Source of the DNA: Trifolium pratense
Taxonomy: Eukaryota > Streptophyta > Magnoliopsida > Fabales > Fabaceae
NCBI RefSeq assembly: GCF_020283565.1
Contig: NC_060060.1
Location: forward strand, 47,480,015-47,544,014
Direction: 5' to 3'
Length of the DNA stretch: 64,000 nt
Numbering within the stretch: position 1 is the first letter of the stretch; every line of letters starts with the position of its first letter. Positions 11,594-23,472 of the stretch are shown in pieces. The notes under the pieces were generated by a model, which made no database searches, was not told the DNA's origin, and saw nothing but the letters and a program-made list of their open reading frames with translations. A program made the translations under genes and the position numbers.

Positions 11594-12954
11594 TTTTTAT
11601 AAAAGTGTATAAATGTATTAACGTAACTAGTTTTTATAAAATGTATAAATGTATTAACTATATAGTAAGATTTTATCCAATTCTTCTATATAGGACATGA
11701 TTAAAATGTACTAGTGAATTTTTTGTACTAGTGAATGTTTTTGAATGATATATGAATTTTTAATTAATTATTACAATACACACAAAATGATTAAAATGTA
11801 TATTTTTCTATTGAGAGTGAATTATATTATAATATTCTTTATAGCAGTGTCGGTGTATATATGTTTTGAAATATTTATAGGATGTTTATAACAATTTTTT
11901 TCCTTCAAAAAAAAAAAGTTTCCCTTCATATTATAGTAGTTTTTTTTTTATAATAATATTATAGTAATGTACTTTGTTCATTGCTATTGGAGCTAGAGAA
12001 TGTGTCGGCAAATGTTGACTTAATAATGTGCAAAAAGTCTACTCCATGGCTAGAGAGTACAAAAATTTGAACCAGTTAGAGGAGTTTAATATTTTTTTTT
12101 AAAAAAAAGTTATAAAATAAAATTTGAACCAGTTAGATGAATTTAATTAAGTTGCAGGTGAGTTTGAAGTTTCTTCTCATATATTTTAAACAATGGATTT
12201 TAGCATGATTTTGATATTAGGTAATTAAGTACAGAATCCCGATATTAAATTATTATTATTTTTTTATAATAAATCCGGATATTAAATTAAACTACAGGTT
12301 ATTATTATTTTATTTTTATAATAAACCAGGATATATTAAATTAAACAACTAGGTGATAAATTAAACTACTGGGTGAAGGTAGTACCATATAATAATCTTA
12401 TCACTTGAAATACTTTAGTCTGGCATTTATTTATTAAATTGCCACGACTCGTCTAATATTTAAAATGGGCCATTTTGTGCACAAAGGAATACCCTGAGAG
12501 ATAAATGAAGTAGTTTTGGAGGGGAGTTGAGGATTTTCAGGGAGGTGAAAATAGAAAGAAAAAAAATAGGGAAAATTTTGACAATTTTTGAGAGAGTTTT
12601 TTGTACATAAACATAAGTAAATGTTTTTGCTTAATATACTTTTAATTTTAGAATATTATAAAATGTAGATTAAATTTGACAAATTCATATAAATTCTCTT
12701 AGTAAATTAAAAGAATTTTTTATTGGGAAGAAAAATGAATTTTCCAAAGTCCTTCATTCTTTGCATTAATTTGCTCCTTTCGTTTTTTTCAAAATCCCTT
12801 TCTTTTCCTTCAAATTCGTAAACAAAGCCTAAAAAGTTTAAATTTCTTACCACTTGAATATTGTTGTTTAAAGCTCACTCACTCAAACGTGGAAGAGTTG
12901 AGGTTCGTACCTTGGTCACACTGTCTGATCTTGTAGATTGATTGACGTTGTTTT

Positions 12955-13065
12955 TTTTTTGTCTAGTAGCTTATTGATTAGAATTTCACTTTTTAAAGTA
13001 AATAAGTGTAAGTATTACAGTTCGAATCTCCATCCCTACATATTAAAAACAATATTCATATTAAC
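12955..13065 (+). mobile_element. SINE-like fragment
   Basis: The segment tgtctagtagcttattgattagaa resembles the A-box end of the SINE at 21740-21870, and cagttcgaatctcc resembles a B box. It is diverged. Confidence 0.4.
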
Positions 13066-13707
13066 TGAGCTATATTTACAAAATTGTTTGAAGGTTTTCT
13101 AATGTGCGGTAATCATTATGATTATTATAAATTATAAGTGCCAAAACAAAAAGAAAGACAAACAATGATTATGTGACTTTTATACAAAATAATCCAACAA
13201 TTTCAAAGTTGGTAGCCTTCCAGCTAGGTTGAACATGATTTCAACCAAGGAACATGTCGTAAATTATTATTTTTAAATTATCATCATAAAGAAGAACAAT
13301 CACATGTTTAGTTTAATATAAATAAGATGTCAGCTCCGTGATAATAATTTATGGTATATATAGTTTAAATTCTTCTGAAAAAACAGATGTAAAATGGTTA
13401 TCAATACCATTTTAATTAATACAGTAATAGTTTTTTTTTTCTCAAAATTTTTATATTATTTATTTATTTATTTTTGTTTCAACTCATTTTTGGAATAAGT
13501 TATGCACATAGACATAGACTATAGACTAATCATTAGCATTTTATTCCATTATATATATCAATAAGCTCTTTGCACTGTTTACAAGCCAAATATTCTACCT
13601 CCTTTCTCTAAGTATGTTTTGATATCTCTATAGTTCAAACCTACTTTTAGGAATCCAAGCTTAGAATTAATCTTATTTAAACTTAGTTTTACTTAGAATA
13701 AACCAAA

Positions 13708-16700
13708 ATGGGAATCCAGGTGGCAGAAAAAGCAAAACCAAAATACAGAAAGGGATTATGGTCCCCTGAAGAAGATAATAAGCTCAGAAATTATATCCTT
13801 AAGTATGGTCATAGCTGCTGGAGTTCTGTTCCCATTAAGGCAGGTGTGTTTCTTTCTTCTTTTTTTTTTCTTCAATCTATAATCTTTAAGTATAGTCAAT
13901 TGATCTATAATATATTTATTTAAACATAAATTACTTATCCTCAATTTTATTTTTACAAAAGTGAATTTTACATAATAATTAATATATTCACTCAAAATCA
14001 ATTTTATTCACCGCAGAACCAAACATTCATGCATGCATGTGTGTGAGTTTCCCCTTATACATGGAAAATAAATGTGGCTTTGTATTTATTTTATTTTTTA
14101 CTGAGGTGCTGACTAAGTAAAATTGAATATCCAGGCTTGCAAAGGAATGGAAAGAGTTGCAGATTAAGATGGATTAACTATCTTAGACCAGGATTAAAGA
14201 GAGGTATGCTTAGCAAACATGAGGAAGATACAATCATGACACTTCACCACATGTTAGGCAACAAGTAAGCATGAACATCTTCCACTTAAAAATGTTAATG
14301 CTCGCAATTTTACCAAGATTTTTTTTTTTTTTTTATCATCAGTATCTAATTCACTTGATCATTTAATTTGATCCGGGGATCAATTCTGTCAATTTTAGCT
14401 CCTTAGAACATTTTGAAGTTAAAAGGAAGTGATTTTGTAATTATCACTCAAGATGATAATAATTTTAATAATTAATTAAATTATGATTGTATAATTTAAA
14501 CTAAATCCAAGGAGTTGTTAGTTGCTCACTTCATTCTTTTTTATTTATTACATAAAAAAAGATAAATATTACGATAAAAATAACATAATTTATTGATTAT
14601 TTTGGCATATGTAAAAGAATCTAAGACGATAATTGAGGGAGCAATATTTGCTCTGGTCGCATTTATAAGCAATAATCTATTATTAAATATATAAATTATT
14701 TAATAAATCCAAAAAATATATTTTACTTATAAATGCAATCGGAGAAATATATAACTAATAATTAGGTCCCGTTTGGATTAACTTATTTTTGAGCTTATGC
14801 AAACAGCTTATACAATTTTTATGTATTATTATAAGTTTGTCAAGATAGTTTATGATAAAATAGCTTATAAAAATACAATTTATACTAGTGTGAACTTATA
14901 AAATAGCATAAAACTTAATTTATATTGCATAAGCTCAAAAATAAGCTAATTCAAACGATGATGCGATAACTCTGAATAGTTTTGTTTTATTTAATTGTTT
15001 CCATGGTTTTAGATTAAATAATGTAGTTGGATGCCAGCGATTTCCTACCGACTTTAATGTTAGAAGCAATTTGATTCTATTTAAAAATTAATAAAAAGAA
15101 AAATTGATAGGAGTCAAAGCATGACTTAGCATTTCCATTTATTTTAGCATAATGTGCATAGAAAAGACTTATATAGTGTACTATTTCTTCATTTCTTAAA
15201 TTAAAACAAATGCAACTAACTGTTGTTTGTTTTGGACTTTTGCATTATATGCAATTAATTATTAATTAACAATATGAATTAAATATTTTACACCTCAATA
15301 GTGTTGTTTATTCAGAAGCATGAAATTATTACTCACTTCAGTCCTTTTTATAAGAAACATATTGAAAAAATCAAACAGACTAAGAAAACACATTATAAAT
15401 AGTTATTTTCATTTTATTTTTTTTGGTTTATAATAGTTATTTTCATTTAATACTCCTATAAATTTAAAATTATTCTATGTATACTCTTATTTAATTACTC
15501 TTAATTCAACTAATTTACTTATTTTTCAAGACTGGTCACCTAATTTGAGCTTACACCTTAAAGTAATATAAATTTATCTTTATTTTAAATGAGTACACGA
15601 AATATGATGGTAATATATCCTATGCCCGAATACTCTTCTTCAATATAAATAAAGTTAAAAAAATATTGATTTAAATTTAGATTATATATAAATAAGTCAT
15701 AATTTTTATTTATATATAATATCGAAGGAAATATCAAAGGATTTACCATAATAAAAAAACGAAGGAAACATATATCTACATCTGTCTTTTAAAGTCAATA
15801 CTCATAGGTATATTCCCACATTTTAAATAGAAAGTCAATACTAATAATTAACAATTAATTTGTTAAGGATATAATTAGAAAATTAGAAAATGTGTTATAT
15901 TTTGGGATACATTTTTTTTTTTAATTTGACATCTTTATTTTTATTATTTTTCAACTCTTATACAATAATCACTATTGGATGGCAATTTGCCGGCAACCCA
16001 TTTTGCATTCTATTATTTGCTTTTTCCTAATGGAAAATGTTGACAACAACTTTATTAAAGGAAATGTCTCTAATACGTTCATGTAAGCATAACTCAGTTG
16101 ATAGGGACATAACATATATTATGTAGAGTCAGAGTTCGAACTCCGGACACTTCACTTATTCATCTATAAGGTGAATTTTCTAACGACTACGCTACTAGAA
16201 AAAAAAAGTCTCTAATACACTTTTTTGTGTAAAAAAAAACTCTAATACAAGAGATTATTTATAAGGACATGTAGTGGGATATAAATCAGTCCACCGTTGA
16301 ACTTTAAGGGTTCGTTTGATCTGCAAAATATAAATACTGGACAGGACAGTACAGGACAGAACAGCACAAGACAAACGTTTAAGGTATTGAACAAACTTTG
16401 TGTTGTACGATGTTTGGTGGACAAAAGGTTATTTTGGTATTTTAGACAACTTGTGTTGAGGACAAAAAGTTTTCCCGTGGTTCTGTGGGGGACAAGAATT
16501 TCAAGTTTTGTCCTGTCCCTTGGCTCCTTTAAAATCAAACACAGTACAGCAGTAGTTGTCCTGTTCAGTCCCTTATTTTTTAGCAGATCAAACGCACCCT
16601 AAATGAACAAAGAGAATTTATATTCTCATAATTTAATGATCTATTGTCGACTGTACGATAAACCTAATTATAGAGAATTCAATTTGTTCTAAATATGTTT

Positions 16701-17740
16701 CTATGAACTTTGTAATTAATACACACTTCTAAATACATTATACACTTTTCTTTAATCAAAAGTTTCCGTTTGTAACACTTAAATCATTTAAATTTTTTAG
16801 GTAACAAATAAAGTGGTCTCAAAAACTTGTTGCATCTATTACCCATTCAGCTAATCTCATATGTGTCTTTTACATCTAAATACCCACTATGGTGGAAGTT
16901 AGTGTTAACGCTACGGTGTAATAAGGTGACAAAGGTTAACTGAAAGACTAACAGTGCAACAAATTAGAAATATAAATGACCTAAGTAAGTTTTATTTAAA
17001 AAACTCAAAGACCTATCTGTTACCTAAAAAACCTAAAAGATCTAACTGTTACAAACACAAAACTTAAAGAATTCATAAATACATTTTAACTAAATATTAA
17101 TATACTTCTAGATAATTATAGACTGATCTAAATTGTTTAACTTTATAGGTGGTCTCAAATAGCACAACAATTACCGGGAAGGACAGACAATGAGATAAAA
17201 AATTATTGGCATTCATACTTGAAAAAGAAAGTGGTCAATGCTAAGGAAATAATTGAATCTCATAATCAAATTCAATATGCTAGCTCAAGTTCAGATACAA
17301 TGGACTCTTTACTCTCTACAAAAAAATGTGCAATTCAAGATCCTAACTATATGTTATTAGAAAACATTGATAAATCAACAACTGCAGCAACACACTCTGA
17401 TCAATCTATTTCTCAGAATTATAACACTGTCAATGAAGTTTGTCAAAGCTCATTACCAAAACTTTTATTTGCTGAGTGGCTTTCATTGGATCATGTAAAT
17501 GGTGGAAAATCTTTAAATTCAGATGATTCAATGGTCTTGGGAAATGGATTTGATCAAAATTCTATTTTTCAAGAAAATGTTATGCAAATGCAAGAAGGAC
17601 AATTTGGTGAAGAGTATCATGATAGTTTAATTCAAAATTTAGAGAATGAGGTTTACTATTCACAGCTTCAAATATCAAATCAAGTGGATGAAAATGAATT
17701 GGTTCATTATATGAACAATGATGGAAGATATGTAGTATGA
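13708..17740 (+). CDS. R2R3-MYB transcription factor, LAF1/MYB18-like
   Basis: Three exons, 13708-13843, 14135-14264 and 17149-17740, join in frame (phases 1 and 2, GT/AG borders) into a 285-aa nuclear DNA-binding protein. R2 has Trp 18, 38 and 58. R3 has Met70 in place of the first Trp, then Trp 90 and 109. The motifs [39 protein letters not shown] and [20 protein letters not shown], followed by HSYLKKK, match the LAF1/MYB18/MYB19/MYB45 group; Arabidopsis LAF1 is a phytochrome A signalling activator. The two early intron positions are those typical of plant R2R3-MYB genes. The acidic, Asn/Ser-rich C terminus would be the activation region. Intron 2 is 2.9 kb and carries several MITEs. The exact orthologue needs a tree. 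Confidence 0.88.
14763..14960. mobile_element. MITE in MYB intron 2 (cccgtttggattaactt type)
   Basis: The inverted ends read cccgtttggattaacttatt and, at the right, aataagctaattcaaacg. The phrase ttgagcttatgcaa and its complement ttgcataagctcaa lie inside. Related copies occur at about 48790-48990 and as a piece near 59320-59365. Confidence 0.65.
16085..16195 (+). mobile_element. tRNA-derived SINE fragment in MYB intron 2
   Basis: The A-box-like segment taactcagttgatagggaca is followed by agagttcgaactccgg, a good B box, at 16130-16145. Confidence 0.5.
16308..16599. mobile_element. Tourist (PIF/Harbinger-type) MITE
   Basis: The 292-bp element has ends GGGTTCGTTTGATCTGC and GCAGATCAAACGCACCC, near-perfect inverted repeats. 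It is flanked by TAA at 16305-16307 and 16600-16602. A 3-bp TAA duplication and GG-starting inverted repeats are the Tourist pattern. The interior has repeated ggacaggacagtacaggaca motifs. It lies in intron 2 of the LAF1-like MYB gene. Confidence 0.8.
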
Positions 17741-18499
17741 GGAAGAAGTTTACAAGGTGGATTAATTTGTCGGACGGATTTTTCGGAATCATTTGGAATT
17801 ACATGATTGAGCATACGTGCTTTTTGAAGATAGAAATTTGTCTTTCTTGTCTTCACAGTTGAGACAGTGACTTGATCGGATCCACTCAAACAAAAAAAAA
17901 GAAGATGAATATATTTTTCTCGAAACTCAACTTATATTCCTTTTTCTATATTTTTATGTTCAACCAACATTTACAAGGTAATAGTCTCATTCGTCGTAAG
18001 GACAAGAAAGATCTTGAGTTTCTACTTTTAAGGAATATGGTCTATTGTTGACTATCTATCAAAGTGGCCCACCGTAGAACCCGTCTAGTTAGTAGTTATA
18101 CATACAGAAAAAGAAAGTAGTATAAAATTATTCTTAAAATTGTTTAATAACACCTGTATCCAACTCAAATAAATTCAGTAGGATATCCTATAAGTGTATC
18201 TAGTTGTTACTGTTATTCTTTCAGACTTGTTTATGCATGCTCATGTAAATTTGTTTCAAATTAAATTAAGAAGTTCAATAATATCATATATATGGTTTTC
18301 AATGTTTTACCTCCTCTGTAAATGTTAAACAAGTATGGCTTGAAAACTATTATTTGTAATGATCAAGCCTCATCTATGTAACCAATTAAAATTGAAAAGG
18401 ATTGCTATAATATTATACAGTCATGCTTCACATTAGTTAGTACTCTTGTAAAGTACAAGTGTAAAAAAAAAATTGCACGTTGTGATATGTTAAGGGTGA

Positions 18500-19680
18500 G
18501 TTAAAGTTTCATATTGAATAAAATGTTTGTTGAGCAACCCATAAATAAGAGGATTTATATGTTGTGAAGTTCTGGAAAACACCATAGTTCATAAGTAAGT
18601 AGCAATGAGTCAATGTTTCAAGACTACAAAAAAGGAAGATGCTACATCTCCACCTAAACTTTAAGACACTACTTCATGTAGAGCTGTAAAAAATGAGACG
18701 GGCTGAGGGGCCAGCCCATTAGCGCACGGTATTGGATAGGTCGGGCCTAAAAAACATAGCCCAAATATAATCAGGCCTTTTTGGCCTAAGCCAATGTAGC
18801 CTAAATAAACATCGGGCAGGGTCGGTCCATTATAAACAAATTTTTGTAAAAATAATATCAATTAAAACATGATAAATTATCATCTAATTAATAAATTATT
18901 ATAAAAAATATATATTTAAATTTGTAAGCTTAATGAAAAATGGTATATTTACCTAAAACTTTTAAAAAAAAAATTAAGTTTCTATTTTATTAATTTGATT
19001 CAATTTTTTTTATAGGAGTCAAACTAGAGGTTAATTGATATTTAGTATTGATGTAAAAATTATTTACACTTGCATCAAATCACATATCTATAAAATTGAT
19101 AATTAGGAGGAACTAATACATCAAAGTGACACAAAATAGAATAAACATGACAAAAAAAATGAAATGGGTCGGCCTGGTCCATTAGCCCACATGGGCTGGG
19201 CCGGACTCACTAATGCATAACCTAATAATAATTGGGTCTGGCCAATTTGGCCCATTTATTTAGTCTGACCCATCAGGCTGGACCAGAATGGACCGATCCA
19301 TTTGACAATTCTAAGTTCATGGATCACATTTCTTATAAATTCAACATTTTTTCCATTCATAATCAATATGGAATTTAACCACTCACACTTAAAACTCAAT
19401 AATCTCCCCCGATGTGTGAGATCCCACATTCACTCCCGCTCCCCCACCATGCCGAGCCACGACGATTTGATACCACTTGTTTGAGGAACCCAAGGGAGCT
19501 CGGAAGAAACAATGACTCAATGCTCCAGGAACATAAGAGAGGGAGAAGTCATATCTCCACCACAAACCTTAAGGCATTAGGTTCATGTGTCACCTTTCTT
19601 ATAAATCAAATATTTCTCATTCATAGTCGATGTGAGACTTAATCACTCACACTTGAAACTCAACATCATACACCTAACTC
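18500..19680 (-). mobile_element. TRIM-like element, minus strand, interrupted by a nested insertion
   Basis: Two related terminal segments are visible: 19500-19665 (gactcaatgctcc ... cacacttgaaactcaa) and 18598-18678 plus 19312-19412 (gagtcaatgtttc ... cacacttaaaactcaa). The second is split by the insertion at 18679-19311. Read on the minus strand, the primer-like tggtatcaaatcg (about 19463-19475) follows one terminal repeat, and a purine-rich gtgggggagcgggag (about 19434-19449) precedes the other. This is an LTR-PBS-PPT-LTR order. No ORF is present. Boundaries are approximate. Confidence 0.5.
18679..19311. mobile_element. Nested element with imperfect inverted ends (gggctgggcc type)
   Basis: The left end is rich in gggctgaggggccagcccatt. 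The right end carries the complementary gacccatcaggctggacc and cggtccat. The insertion splits a TRIM terminal repeat: ttcatg occurs on both sides (about 18672 and 19316). The centre is AT-rich. It is probably a non-autonomous DNA transposon; the family is unclear. Confidence 0.45.
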
Positions 19681-19689
19681 TTTTATGAT

Positions 19690-19975
19690 TTTGGATGAAA
19701 ATGTGGTGTACAAACTCACTTGTGTGATTGTTATGAGTGAGGCTCGCCCTCATGTTTCAGCGTTAGTATCAGAGCCTGATTTGACTTGATAGGAGAGTGG
19801 GAGAGATTATTGGTCTTTGATCACAAACATGAAGAGTCTCACACTTGTAAGAGATATTGGGATATATAGTGTGAGTTAAAATCTCATATTAGATGAAAGA
19901 TTGAAGTTGACCAACATATAAGTGAGGCGACCCAAAAATTTAATGTGTTTGTATTTTGAGTAAAGATGTGGTGTC
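19690..19975. mobile_element. TRIM-like remnant
   Basis: A segment around 19760 reads gttagtatcagagcctgattt, close to a tRNA-Met primer site. It is followed by the purine-rich gagagtgggagagatt, and then by a tctcacacttgtaagag segment like the start of a terminal repeat. It is degraded. Confidence 0.35.
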
Positions 19976-20001
19976 AATTAAATTCTATGTGTTTAAATTG
20001 A

Positions 20002-20150
20002 TACTCCCTCCGGACACAATTATTAGAAAAAATCACTTTTTAGGTTCATTGAAAAAGTAATGTATACAGTTTATATTATTGACCAGATACATTACCTTTT
20101 TAATGAACCTAAAATGTGATTTTTGCTTATAATTGTGTCCGGAGAAAGTA
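20002..20150. mobile_element. Stowaway MITE 1
   Basis: The 149-bp element is bounded by TA and has inverted ends ctccctccggacacaatta and taattgtgtccggag. The interior is also palindromic (aggttcattgaaaaagtaatg against cattacctttttaatgaacct). CTCCCTCCG ends with a TA target are typical of Stowaway (Tc1/mariner-derived) MITEs. It is directly adjacent to the next MITE. Confidence 0.8.
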
Positions 20151-20452
20151 CTCACTCCGTCCCAAATTATAAGGGAAAAAACCTCATTTTTTTTGTCCCA
20201 AATTATAAGGGAAAAATCATTTTCAAGAACTTTTTTTGTCCTTAATCTCATAAAATTAAATGCAAATTGCATTTAATTTTCTCTTTCACCCATTTTCTCA
20301 ATAAACAACAACCAATAAAAATTGTTTTTACATCTTCCCATGCAACTTATTCCAAGGAAAACCCATAAAAACATATTTCAAGTTATCATGTTTTACTTTT
20401 TCTTAATATGTGTGATTTTTGTTTTTTCCCTTATAATTTGGGACGAAGGAAA
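20151..20452. mobile_element. Stowaway MITE 2
   Basis: This element begins ctcactccgtcccaaattat immediately after the TA that ends the previous MITE. It closes with ataatttgggacgaaggaaa before TA. The left arm repeats the motif gtcccaaattataagggaaaaa twice. Confidence 0.75.
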
Positions 20453-21739
20453 TAGTTTTTTTTTGCCAAACAGGTTTAATAAGTGCCTAAGTGCCTAAAT
20501 ATACTAGGCAAATTAAAATCACTCGTTTTAAATATCATCTCTTTCCAACTTAGAACTATTTTTGTCCTTAAAGAAAAATCCTACAAAATTCTTGAAACAA
20601 GGTTTAACATTAATTTGTGCATTGCTCAGTATTCAAACTTCAAAGTTTGTAAACAATCAAAGACTTCAATATTTTCAAACTATGCATGATTCATAAAATG
20701 CAAGTTCAAGATATAATTCAAGTTATAACTAATACATTAATTTGATGCATTGATCCGTTAATTGGTATCCCAATTCTCTTCAATTAATCTCTCAAAAATG
20801 ACCAACATTTTTTTTAAGAAGCTAAATTAGTCCACCCAAATTGATATTAGAGAGGATCGAACATGAGACCTTAAAAAAGAGTACACTCGTCTCAAGTCCC
20901 AAACCAATACCACCGCCGGACCAACCCAATCTATCCAATAAGTGCCTCTTTTATCCATTGGTTCATATGAATATCCATTCGAAAAGTAGCAAATGAAGGT
21001 GATGAAGCAGAACCACAGGGAAAATGCCAACTCTGGTCGTGTGTGAAACAGTGCACACATAAATATACGGATACCATATACAGTAGTGTGTATATGACAT
21101 TTAATCCAAAGGATTTTCAGACAAAAATTAAATGACTTCATACTTGAATGCATGTAAGTCAAGCTATCCCCTCGTTTTTGGTAATATCTTTGGCTTCCAC
21201 CACGCAGTCGTGCAGACAGATCTTATAAAACAATCATATAGTTATGCAATTACATCGGAAATGGAATAGTAGATGTTGAATACCTTATAAGTGAGAGAAC
21301 TCATAAACCTAATAATACCCTAAGGTTTTGGGTTAAGATGTGGTGTCCAGCTCACTTATATGTAGTTATTGAGATGATCCATGGACCCCTTGTGACCCAA
21401 TAAGTTCGATTAAATTTTCTTTCAATCTAAAATGTTTGATTATGATCGGACTGTCAGATCTATTCTGACTACAGAACTTCATGCACCTCTCCTTCAATAT
21501 ACATTTTAAATATTCTGTCACTTTCTTCGCTTCTCTTTCATTTGACTCAATGTTTCTTCTGAACTTCTCAGGACTTCCCAACACAGTGGAGTACCTTAAT
21601 CTAGCTTAAAGAGCCTTTTTCGTGGAACAAATTTCAATGAAAGTACCAATTGTTATACGACTTAGGACAGGAGAAGAGTTCAACTCAAAAATTCAAATAG
21701 GTGTGAAAGTTTCAAGACTTAAATACTAAATTGAGTTTT

Positions 21740-21870
21740 TTTTTTTTGTCAAGTAGTCTAGTGGCTAGAAAATCCACATTAAAGGTGAATAAATGAAGTG
21801 TTCCGGGTTCGAATTCGGGCTCTTGCACATATAGTGTGATGTCCCTTCTAACCGAGCTAAATTCACGGGG
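21740..21870 (+). mobile_element. tRNA-derived SINE
   Basis: A T-run is followed by gtcaagtagtctagtggcta (A-box region, about 21749-21766) and gggttcgaattcggg (B box, 21805-21819). A second diverged member lies near 12955. Confidence 0.55.
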
Positions 21871-22119
21871 ACCAAAATTGAATATTGAATTTGAGATTCC
21901 TAACATATACTTATACATTGAATATTGAATTTGAATATTGAATATTGAATTTAAAATAAAAAATTTGACCAAATGTTGAATGAATCTAATATGAAAAATG
22001 ATAACATATACATGTTAAAAAATTATATATAATAATTTTGTCTAAAAAAAATATGGAATAAATTTCTTAGAAGTACAAAAACTATTTTTAATGCACAATT
22101 TATACTTTTAAATTTTTTT

Positions 22120-23101
22120 GGGTAAATGATCATTTACCCCTGCAAAATAAGCTAATTTTAGTTTAACCCTTGCTCAGATTTTTTTTCTGTTTAACCCCCT
22201 GCAAAAAATAGATTCCCTCATTTACCCCCCCCCCAGGTGTACAGTAGGACATTTGATTGTACAAATATGCTGGCGTGGCTTATATACGTGAAAAAAAATT
22301 CATTTAAATTTATTTTTAAAATTCCACGTCATCTATTAATTTATTTTAAAAAAAATAATTAAACCTTTTTTAATTAAAAATTCATAAAATTGATAATTTT
22401 GCTTCTTAAAAATTTATAATATTCATAAAATTGATAATTTTTGGTTCTTAAAAATTCATAATAATCTTGCTGCATAATTTTGCTTACTGTGCAGACCCAA
22501 AATTATTGCATACTTTGCTGCATAATTTCATATGAATATAGTGTCGTGATCGAATTCATCGTCGTCTTATTCTTTGGCCGGAATCGTCTTCTTCTTCGCC
22601 GGAATCGTTCGTCTTCTGCTTGTTTCTATTTCTAGGGCAAACGATTTGGTAGAAGAGACAAACACGATTAAACTTCTACTTCTGATTATGTTTTTTTATA
22701 TAAAGTTTTATGACAAAAAATAAAGTTTTGTTTTTAAAAAAAATAAAGATTTAATATAAATAAGATTTAATAAAGATTTATAAATGTTTAAGATTTAAAA
22801 AATAAATAAAGTTTTATAAATGTTTAATAAACTTTTGGGAGTAAAGTTTGTACGATAAAAAAAATCAAGTTTTGTTTTTAAATTTTTTTAATTGATGACG
22901 TGGAATTTTAAAAATAAATATAAATGATTTTTTTCACGTGTACAAGTCACACTATCAGATTTGCACAGTCACATGTCTTGCCGTACACCTAGAGGGTAAA
23001 TGAGTGAATCTATTTTTGCGGGGCTAAACAGAAAGAAAAAAATCTGAATAGAGAGATACACAAAAATTCGCTTATTTTATAGGGTAAATGATCTTTTACC
23101 C
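22120..23101. mobile_element. Long-TIR MULE-type foldback element, copy A
   Basis: Both ends carry gggtaaatgatc-tttaccc, itself nearly palindromic. They are followed by some 200 bp of inverted repeat on each arm, including cagattttttttctgttta, ccaggtgtacag and gacgtggaattttaaaaataaa. The flanks share taaatttttt (one extra T on the left), close to a 9-10-bp target duplication. The centre contains ggccggaatcgtcttcttc and ctagggcaaacgatttgg, segments also found in copy B. There is no transposase. Confidence 0.8.
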
Positions 23102-23472
23102 TAAATTTTTTAACATGTACCCTGAAGAATCGGAAATATCCAACAAATTCACTCGTATTTGTATAACACAAGCATTATAAATAGGCACTCTTTATGGAGT
23201 ATATTTTTCATATTTTGTATTCCATTTAATGTAATGCAATAAATTGAATTAAATGCTACCTGATCCTGTAAAAGGCCAAAGCCAATGCTACTCATTTGTC
23301 CTATACATATGCATTTATTGCTTTCTGTTTCAAATTTTCAACCACCACTTGCTTTTCTTCTGCTACACTTTTTCTTACCTATGATGATGGTTGATTTGCA
23401 AGTGTAAAGATTGTTATTATATAATGGAATTTTTAATAGTATTATTCTGGTAATGAAATGGTGAAAATTAAA

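Larger units (their letters stand above)
8778..13707. other. Gene-poor interval with repeat fragments
   Basis: No gene is supported here. Visible items are a SINE-like piece near 9215-9300, a minus-strand SINE-like remnant near 10305-10385, a Helitron-like 3' end at about 11593, short AT-rich direct repeats near 12250-12350, and a SINE-like piece near 12955-13060. ORFs at 10533-10963 overlap on opposite strands, are AT-rich and look like chance. Confidence 0.5.
17741..23457. other. Intergenic region between the two MYB genes
   Basis: This 5.7-kb stretch has no supported gene. It contains a nested inverted-repeat element inside a minus-strand TRIM-like element (18500-19680), a second TRIM-like remnant (19690-19975), two adjacent Stowaway MITEs (20002-20452), a SINE (21740-21870) and a long-TIR MULE-type element (22120-23101). 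A short TRIM-like piece lies near 21265-21370, and a minus-strand SINE-like remnant with ggatcgaacatgagacc lies near 20820-20935. Confidence 0.6.

Noticed and set aside
22200..22230. Possible CRISPR or tandem array from C-runs
   Set aside because: The C-runs belong to the inverted arms of the MULE-type element; no regular repeat-spacer pattern is present.
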